From assembly GCA_042217615.1 (NCBI GenBank), contig JBDGSI010000040.1, positions 1-28,622 on the forward strand: 28,622 nt of DNA. Direction: 5' to 3'. Of the stretch, positions 24,140 to 28,622 are shown one piece after another (position 1 is the first letter of the stretch; the number at the start of each line of letters is the position of its first letter). The stretch is from JBDGSM01 sp042217615. GTDB lineage: Archaea > Nanohalarchaeota > Nanosalinia > Nanosalinales > Nanosalinaceae. The notes beneath the pieces were generated by a model that saw only the letters and a program-made list of their open reading frames with translations, had not been told where the DNA came from and did no database searches. The position numbers were made by a program, and so were the translations under genes.

Positions 24140-25951
24140 TCATTTTGAACCCTCCGAACCGAAAGGAGAGTATTTACGGCCTCCTCCCTCGTAAAACTTT
24201 CCAAACATCTCCACGTAGTGAAGACGGATTCCCTGAAGGAAGCCTTCTATGATTTTGATAAATGTGTTAAATACATGTCCTACCACAAGCACTAAGGTTC
24301 CTGCTGCAAATCCGAAAAGGCCTCCTGCGGCGAACGCTGTATCAGCTATACTGTTTACAACTGCTGCAAGAGATACTGCAGCTACTGAAACACCGAATAT
24401 CCTGAGGTAGGATAAAATATTGGACATTAAGGAGGGGATCTCTACAATTCCCTCTACTCCTTCTCCCAGTGCCAGACCAATGACTGATAACAGTATTACA
24501 GGGACTGCTGCTGAAGGCCCTTGAAGAATCCAGAGAGCTGCACCGATCTCCAATGCTATCCAGCTTCCTTTCTCCAAGACAGCTTCTTTAACACCGTGCT
24601 GAGAGTACTCGTTGTAAGCTCCGATAAGGAATCCCATGTTTACGTGGACAAGGCCTATTATTGCAGAGTAAGTGAATACCTTGCCCAGATGGTGGGCGCG
24701 GTGGAACAGCACAGGTATATGGCTGAAGAACTCTAATCCATACTGAGCTGCAAGCACTGAGTCCTCACCGAATATCATGAAGCCGAACGCATCTCCAAAG
24801 GCAAGGCCGAAAAGCATTGTAGCAAACGAAGCATACATCAAAGACTTGAAAATCTGTTCTCCTCCGTCAAGAAGCTTGTAACCTCCATAGAAAACAGCTA
24901 AAGTTGTCAAACCATATCCAAAATCACCGATCATAAAGCCGAAGAACAATGGGAACGTCAGGAAAAGCACGTTCGAAGGATCAACTTCATTCGGCTTAGG
25001 AACAGCCATTAAATCAGTTAAAGACTCGAAAGGCTGCACAGGTCCAAAATTATCATGCTGCACAGGAGCGTTCTCAGCCTCTCCATCCTCCTGCTGAATA
25101 TGAACCTTGCCTTCAGCACTGTCCGCAACACGTTCCTCAAGCATTTCAAAACTCTCACAAGGCACCCATCCCTCACAGATAAAAGCTCTATCGGTAGTAC
25201 CAAAGCTTAAAGGAGCCTCAACCTTCTCAATCCTTTCAGAAAGATAATCCTCAACATAAGAAAGCCTGCCACCCCACTCAGAACCCAGAGATTCAAAATC
25301 ATCCTCAACATTCTTCAAATCCTCTTCAAGGCCTTCAATCTCGGATTCAATTCTTTCAACAACGCTTTCAGGCCTTCCAGACCTTAAATCATTAGGAATC
25401 TGGAAAGACTCTCTTACACAACCGGATAAAGCCTTGGAAACTTTCTCAGAAACCTCGCTGTCAAAAACCACTACAGAGGCCTTCTTACCTTCAAAAATAT
25501 CAAAACGGTCGGTGTCAACAACTTCTCTAAAACGTTTCTCATCCAGAGAAGCAACGGAAAAACCAAGTCTTCCAGAACTGTCCAGCTCTGTTAAATCAAC
25601 GTCACAACCCTTCAACTTCTTGTAAAAATCTTTCTCCTCCTCAAGGCCTTCAATCTGCCTCTTAATATTCTCCTTCTCTTCGATGAGGTTGTTTACCTTG
25701 CTCCTCACTTCTTCGAACTTCTCTTCTACCTCATTTACTGAGATTTCTTCAGTTTCTTCTGCTTCAGGTAGTTTAGAGAGAACTGATCTAACATCTACCA
25801 GTAACTGTGAAAGCTCCTCCGCCTCATCTCCTGGAGAACCTGTTTCAAGCTCTCCGCCGTATTCATCAATATGTAGAAGACCTAAATCGTGAAGAGAATC
25901 AACTACTTCCTCAAGCTGTGTCTTGGGAGCGGTAATAGAAATTTTCGTCAT
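24140..25951 (-). CDS. atpI: A-type ATP synthase subunit I (a-subunit)
   Basis: This 603-residue protein has an N-terminal cytosolic part (1-330) holding alpha/beta lobes and coiled coils that bind the E/H stalks. A C-terminal membrane part of about eight helices (340-590) follows. Residue R517 in 'ILSYLRIFGVSVAA' corresponds to the essential Arg facing the c-ring Glu. Other family markers are 'FFGFMIGDFGYGL' near 360 and the C-terminal 'IRLHYVEMFGKFYEGGG'. It forms the ion half-channels. It starts 31 bases after the H gene and ends 52 bases before the preferred atpK ATG. Confidence 0.97.
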   Translation of the reverse strand: MTKISITAPKTQLEEVVDSLHDLGLLHIDEYGGELETGSPGDEAEELSQLLVDVRSVLSKLPEAEETEEISVNEVEEKFEEVRSKVNNLIEEKENIKRQIEGLEEEKDFYKKLKGCDVDLTELDSSGRLGFSVASLDEKRFREVVDTDRFDIFEGKKASVVVFDSEVSEKVSKALSGCVRESFQIPNDLRSGRPESVVERIESEIEGLEEDLKNVEDDFESLGSEWGGRLSYVEDYLSERIEKVEAPLSFGTTDRAFICEGWVPCESFEMLEERVADSAEGKVHIQQEDGEAENAPVQHDNFGPVQPFESLTDLMAVPKPNEVDPSNVLFLTFPLFFGFMIGDFGYGLTTLAVFYGGYKLLDGGEQIFKSLMYASFATMLFGLAFGDAFGFMIFGEDSVLAAQYGLEFFSHIPVLFHRAHHLGKVFTYSAIIGLVHVNMGFLIGAYNEYSQHGVKEAVLEKGSWIALEIGAALWILQGPSAAVPVILLSVIGLALGEGVEGIVEIPSLMSNILSYLRIFGVSVAAVSLAAVVNSIADTAFAAGGLFGFAAGTLVLVVGHVFNTFIKIIEGFLQGIRLHYVEMFGKFYEGGGRKYSPFGSEGSK

Positions 25952-25982
25952 CTCTTCTGGTTTTATTTTCGATCACCGTTGT

Positions 25983-26300
25983 CTAAAGGTATTTCTCAGA
26001 GAACTTATCGTTGAGAAGTTTTTCAGCTTCATCTCTGTTCTTCGAGGCCTCTTCTCTTATCTTATCGGCTTTTTCACGGCCTTCTTCAATAATTTCCTTT
26101 TTCTTCTCTTCAATTTGACGTTTGAACTTGGAGATCTCTGATTCTCTACGCTCCTCTGCATTATCCTTTGCGTCTTCAACTATCTCATCGGCTTTCTTAC
26201 GGGCTTCCTCAAGAATACTTTCTTTTTCCTGCCTGGCCTCTTCAACTATTTCTTCTGCATCCTCTTCCGCCTGTTTAACATCCTTAACTACTTCCGCCAA
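25983..26300 (-). CDS. ahaH: A-type ATP synthase subunit H (peripheral stalk)
   Basis: This 105-residue, single charged helix throughout (QAEEDAEEIVEEARQEKESILEEA and on) is the usual form of subunit H, the partner of E. The start is TTG at 26300: there is no ATG or GTG in frame before it, a stop lies one codon upstream, and GGTGAT (26307-26312) sits six bases before the TTG, complementary to the 16S end. A weak TTG start for the first gene may keep its level below the head subunits. Position, first in the H-I-K-E-C-F-A-B-D order, supports the call. Confidence 0.9.
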   Translation of the reverse strand: MAEVVKDVKQAEEDAEEIVEEARQEKESILEEARKKADEIVEDAKDNAEERRESEISKFKRQIEEKKKEIIEEGREKADKIREEASKNRDEAEKLLNDKFSEKYL

Positions 26301-26335
26301 AGGTTAATCACCGACACATTACACCGGATCTGAAA

Positions 26336-26347
26336 ACCTTAAAAAGG
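26336..26347 (-). promoter_or_regulatory. Main promoter (TATA) of the ATP synthase operon
   Basis: Minus-strand CCTTTTTAAGGT is centred about 41 nt before TTG 26300, leaving a leader of about 15 nt that carries GGTGAT. It lies in the divergent gap shared with trm1. Confidence 0.5.
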
Positions 26348-26411
26348 ATGCCCGGAGCAGTTCTAACGCTTCTCCTTAAAAAAGTTTTGGATGATCTGCG
26401 TTCTTTGCAGG

Positions 26412-26418
26412 CATATAT
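26412..26418 (+). promoter_or_regulatory. trm1: TATA box of trm1
   Basis: CATATAT is centred 31 nt before ATG 26446; a leaderless or very short-leader transcript is predicted. Confidence 0.5.
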
Positions 26419-26445
26419 GAAACTTCAGTTACCCAAAGAAGTTTT

Positions 26446-27540
26446 ATGAAGGAGCGAGGCCTTGAAATTTTCGTCCCTGAAGAAGAATCTCCGGACAAAG
26501 ACTCTGAAGTATTCTTCAATGACAAGATGAAGACTAACCGGGACCTATCCGAGATAGCGGTAAAAGTCTTCAAAAAAAGAGCAGGCCTTGAAAAACTTAG
26601 AGCAGCAGACGCACTAGCCGCATCAGGGATAAGAGGATTCCGGATAGAAGACACAGCCACCGACCTCCATTTAAACGATGCAAATCCCCAAGCAACTGAA
26701 GCCATAAGGAAAGGCCTTGAAAAAAACAGTTTAACAGCTTCAGTACATGAAGAAGACGCAAACGTTTTCCTATCACGGTACAGAAACTACTTCAACTTCA
26801 TTGATATCGATCCGTTCGGATCATTCTCCAAATTCCTGGATTCAACAGCCAGAGCCGCCAACCACCAATCATTTGTAGGGTTAACAGCTACAGATAACGC
26901 TGCACCGGCAGGCAGCTACCCTACAGTCTGTAGAAGAAGATACAGTTCAAGGCCTTTGAAAAACCAGTTCATGCATGAAACAGGTCTGAGAATCTATATT
27001 AAAGAAGTTTTCCAGAACTTTGCACGGTTTGACAAATGCTTCGACCCTAAAATCTGTTTCCACGAACGCCACTACAGCCGTGTAATGGGCAGGGTTACAG
27101 AATCAAAGAAAAGAACAAATAAGGCCTTGGACAATATTGGCTACCTTTCTTACTGCAGTAACTGTCTCTGGAGAAAGTTTGAACGTAGAGAACACTGTCC
27201 AAACTGTGGGGAAAAAGTTGATGTTGCAGGACCTCTCTGGACAGGCAAGTTTGTGGATCAAAGGTTTACCTCAGACATGCTGGAGGAGATGCCTGAAAAC
27301 TGGGAGAGCCGTGAAATGCTGGAGAGGCTGGACTCAGAGGCAGAGATACTGACACCGTTCTACGGTGTACACAGCCTTTCCTCAAACACTGGAGAACAGG
27401 CACCCAAAAGAGGAAAACTTATCCAAGAAATAGAGGAGAAAGGCTATCCGGTCTCACGAACACATTTCTCTCCTACCGGCATCCGGACAGAAGCCCCTGT
27501 AAAAGACATCAAAGAAATTATTCAAAACCTCAATGCCTAG
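26446..27540 (+). CDS. trm1: tRNA (guanine26-N2)-dimethyltransferase Trm1
   Basis: This 364-residue protein makes N2,N2-dimethylguanosine at tRNA position 26 using SAM. The SAM-binding motif is 'DALAASGIRGFR' (55-66), with 'LNDANP' (76-81) and 'IDIDPFGS' (119-126). The catalytic-region signature 'TATDNAAPAGSYPTVCRRRY' is near 167-186. A zinc finger of the form C-x2-C...C-x2-C lies near 230-255 (CSNC ... CPNC). The C-terminal domain carries the usual 'THFSPTGIRTEAP'. Length is typical for archaeal Trm1 (about 370-380). It is transcribed away from the ATP synthase operon. Confidence 0.97.
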   Translation: MKERGLEIFVPEEESPDKDSEVFFNDKMKTNRDLSEIAVKVFKKRAGLEKLRAADALAASGIRGFRIEDTATDLHLNDANPQATEAIRKGLEKNSLTASVHEEDANVFLSRYRNYFNFIDIDPFGSFSKFLDSTARAANHQSFVGLTATDNAAPAGSYPTVCRRRYSSRPLKNQFMHETGLRIYIKEVFQNFARFDKCFDPKICFHERHYSRVMGRVTESKKRTNKALDNIGYLSYCSNCLWRKFERREHCPNCGEKVDVAGPLWTGKFVDQRFTSDMLEEMPENWESREMLERLDSEAEILTPFYGVHSLSSNTGEQAPKRGKLIQEIEEKGYPVSRTHFSPTGIRTEAPVKDIKEIIQNLNA

Positions 27541-27582
27541 GTTTCAAATACTGGTTAAATCTTAACTTTACCAGAAGGATAC

Positions 27583-27999
27583 ATGGCTCAGGAAGAATGG
27601 GTTGACCTACTTGAAGCAATCTACGAAGAATCAGAGTTCTGGGAGATGGAACGATCCAAAATAAAAGAACTAGAAGCCAAAACAGGATATCCTGAAGAAG
27701 AGATAGAAACCCTGATGGAAAACCTTCAGAAACAAGGCCTTATCAAGAGAGAAATGGAGGAAATAATACTTACAGAAAGAGGATTCGAATTCATCAGCGA
27801 TAAGAAGACTCACAAAGAGCAGATGCTTACACAACGCCTCCTGCTAGTGTTTGTAACGGCTCTCTCACTTGCAACACTTGCAAACACAGTAATCAAGATA
27901 ACACAGCAGGGAAACATGGTCTTCAACATTATCTACAGCATAGTCTTTGCAATACTGTTTATAGTCCTTGGAATGATAGCCAAACAAAATCTGGAGTAG
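27583..27999 (+). CDS. Winged-helix protein with two membrane helices
   Basis: In this 138-residue protein, residues 1-72 form a winged helix: helices 'VDLLEAIYEE', 'MERSKIKELEAKTGYP', recognition helix 'EEEIETLMENLQKQGLI', then a wing 'KREMEEIILTERGFEFI', the form seen in MarR/ArsR-like domains. Two transmembrane helices follow (about 84-104 and 112-133). It may be a membrane-anchored regulator or use the winged helix for protein contact. It starts 42 bases after trm1 with AGAAGGA just upstream of ATG 27583; a TATA-like TTAAAT (about 27556) is also present, so it may have its own promoter. Confidence 0.75.
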   Translation: MAQEEWVDLLEAIYEESEFWEMERSKIKELEAKTGYPEEEIETLMENLQKQGLIKREMEEIILTERGFEFISDKKTHKEQMLTQRLLLVFVTALSLATLANTVIKITQQGNMVFNIIYSIVFAILFIVLGMIAKQNLE

Positions 28000-28014
28000 A
28001 GAAGTTTACAGAGG

Positions 28015-28483
28015 TCAGGAGTTAATTAAGCTCTTTAGCTTCCTGTATCTCTCCTCATATTTTTCCTCTCTATATCCGGTCTCCGGCCACAGATCCATAC
28101 CTTCTTCACTGCTTCTAGGAACAAGATGAAAATGGAAATGGCTTATTGACTGCTGCGCTGCTTTCCCGCTTGCATTGAGAAGATTTACCCCCGTCATAAC
28201 ATTCTTCCTTCTCCAACTGTACAGATATATCCTTAACAGTTTCTACCACCTCAACCAGTTCCTCCTTCGGAATATCAAAAATGCTTTCATAATGATCCTT
28301 AGGTATAACCAGTAGATGGCCTTCTGACAGCACACCCTGCTTCAAAGGTGCAAAAGCCATAACACTCTCATCCTCATAAACTACCTGAGCATCTCTGCTT
28401 TCAACTATCTTGCAAAAAACACATTCTCCCTTAAACCGGTACCACAGACTCTTCCCAGCTTTTTTCACCTGTGAAAAATCCAT
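28015..28483 (-). pseudogene. HIT-family hydrolase, split by a one-base frameshift
   Basis: Two overlapping frames encode halves of one histidine-triad protein. The first (from ATG 28483) has 'CVFCKIVESRDAQVVYED' and 'HLLVIPKDHYESIFDIP'. The second, shifted by one base, has 'GVNLLNASGKAAQQSISHFH' and the H-x-H-x-H triad (SHFHFHLVPR). They join at a run of five C on the plus strand (28188-28192): with four, the reading is continuous as ...YDGVNLLNAS. HIT enzymes hydrolyse nucleotide phosphoramidates or dinucleoside polyphosphates. The frameshift may be a sequencing error, as such runs are error-prone, or a genuine break. ATG 28483 lies 24 nt below a TATA-like element (28504-28511). Confidence 0.85.
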
Positions 28484-28503
28484 AAACAAGGTTTGATACC
28501 TTC

Positions 28504-28511
28504 CTATAAGT
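28504..28511 (-). promoter_or_regulatory. TATA-like element of the HIT gene
   Basis: Minus-strand ACTTATAG is centred about 24 nt before ATG 28483, a leaderless spacing. Confidence 0.4.
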
Positions 28512-28570
28512 TATTTCCCAAAAACCTTCTATAGGCCTGAGAAGCACCGTCCTCACAGGCGAGAGTAAAA

Positions 28571-28580
28571 AAATTTAAAT
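28571..28580 (+). promoter_or_regulatory. TATA box of the right-edge gene
   Basis: AAATTTAAAT is centred about 32 nt before ATG 28608. Confidence 0.5.
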
Positions 28581-28598
28581 GTGTACATTTTGTGTACA
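28581..28598 (+). promoter_or_regulatory. Tandem GTGTACA operator candidate
   Basis: GTGTACA occurs at 28581-28587 and 28592-28598, eleven bases apart start to start, one helical turn. Each core TGTACA is itself a palindrome. The pair sits between the TATA box and ATG 28608, where a bound repressor would block transcription start. Such sites near small DNA-binding protein genes often indicate autoregulation (inference). Confidence 0.5.
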
Positions 28599-28607
28599 AG
28601 TGTGTCG

Positions 28608-28622
28608 ATGGGAACTGTCACC
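28608..28622 (+). CDS. Start of a gene cut by the window edge
   Basis: ATG 28608 begins MGTVT and runs off the edge after five codons. The well placed TATA box and tandem operator support a real start. The product cannot be identified. Confidence 0.45.

Larger units (their letters stand above)
34..28538. repeat. Window-wide iterated palindrome AGGCCT
   Basis: I counted about 88 copies of AGGCCT across the window (first at 34-39, last at 28533-28538), one per about 325 bases. With about 44% G+C roughly five are expected. Perhaps a third extend to AAGGCCTT. They lie in genes on both strands, in all three frames (AAG GCC TTT at 305, GTA GGC CTT at 428, AGG CCT TCT at 2348) and in gaps (for example 1012, 3649, 4075, 10614, 17181, 17260, 17289). 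The count is by eye and may be off by a few. Confidence 0.85.

Noticed and set aside
1..28622. CRISPR arrays, tRNA or rRNA genes, insertion sequences
   Set aside because: I found no regularly spaced repeats with unique spacers, no T-arm/acceptor pattern outside genes and no transposase; AGGCCT spacing is irregular.

Overview
The window reads as a compact archaeal chromosome segment of moderate G+C (low-to-mid 40s by eye). It carries a complete A-type ATP synthase operon, an archaeal Trm1, an archaeal XRE-type regulator, a histone-fold protein and TATA boxes about 25-40 nt upstream of start codons, often leaderless. Shine-Dalgarno sites are of the GGTGA/GAGGTG type. Proteins are Glu/Asp rich, and the one large surface protein is full of N-x-S/T sequons. 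My best guess is a small-genome halophile of the Nanohaloarchaeota (DPANN) type; this is an inference from style, not a database match.

Layout: 59-925 is an EamA-type transporter. 1136-3217 is a large anchored surface protein whose signal peptide lies upstream of the first usable ATG. 3235-3998 (minus) holds an HTH regulator and a histone-fold protein with a coiled-coil tail. 4132-4676 is a pair of small overlapping genes. 4696-5886 is an MFS transporter, converging on and overlapping a metallophosphoesterase (5872-6615). 6659-7342 is a small sugar isomerase-like TIM barrel. 7380-10485 (minus) is a MoxR/DUF58 module with two membrane proteins. 10626-14988 is a two-gene unit of large unfamiliar proteins; the second looks like a xylose isomerase/endonuclease IV type barrel split by a very long insertion. 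14994-15788 (minus) is a YdcF-like protein. 15922-17181 is a nucleotidyltransferase with a HEPN-like region and a long acidic tail. 17306-17827 (minus) is a NUDIX hydrolase. 17934-26300 (minus) is the ATP synthase operon in the order H-I-K-E-C-F-A-B-D. 26446-27999 is trm1 and a winged-helix membrane protein. 28015-28483 (minus) is a HIT hydrolase broken by one frameshift, and a new gene starts at 28608. No intergenic gap exceeds about 210 bases. I see no tRNA, rRNA, CRISPR array or insertion sequence.

Three signals are not explained by the gene list. (1) The palindrome AGGCCT occurs about 88 times by my count, roughly 17 times the compositional expectation, in all reading frames and between genes. 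It behaves like a highly iterated palindrome comparable in style to cyanobacterial HIP1. (2) Strand composition switches between A/C-rich and G/T-rich blocks of about 0.3-1.8 kb that ignore gene borders and orientation, so synonymous codon choice flips inside single genes. (3) Between atpA and atpB lies a 17-codon ORF with a strong ribosome binding site. It contains two perfect hairpins and its stop codon overlaps the atpB start.

How the parts relate: the ATP synthase operon is the energy core, with an extra promoter likely before atpE and the A-B hairpin ORF likely tuning catalytic subunit synthesis. The MoxR/DUF58 module resembles archaeal and bacterial units thought to act on membrane or surface complexes.
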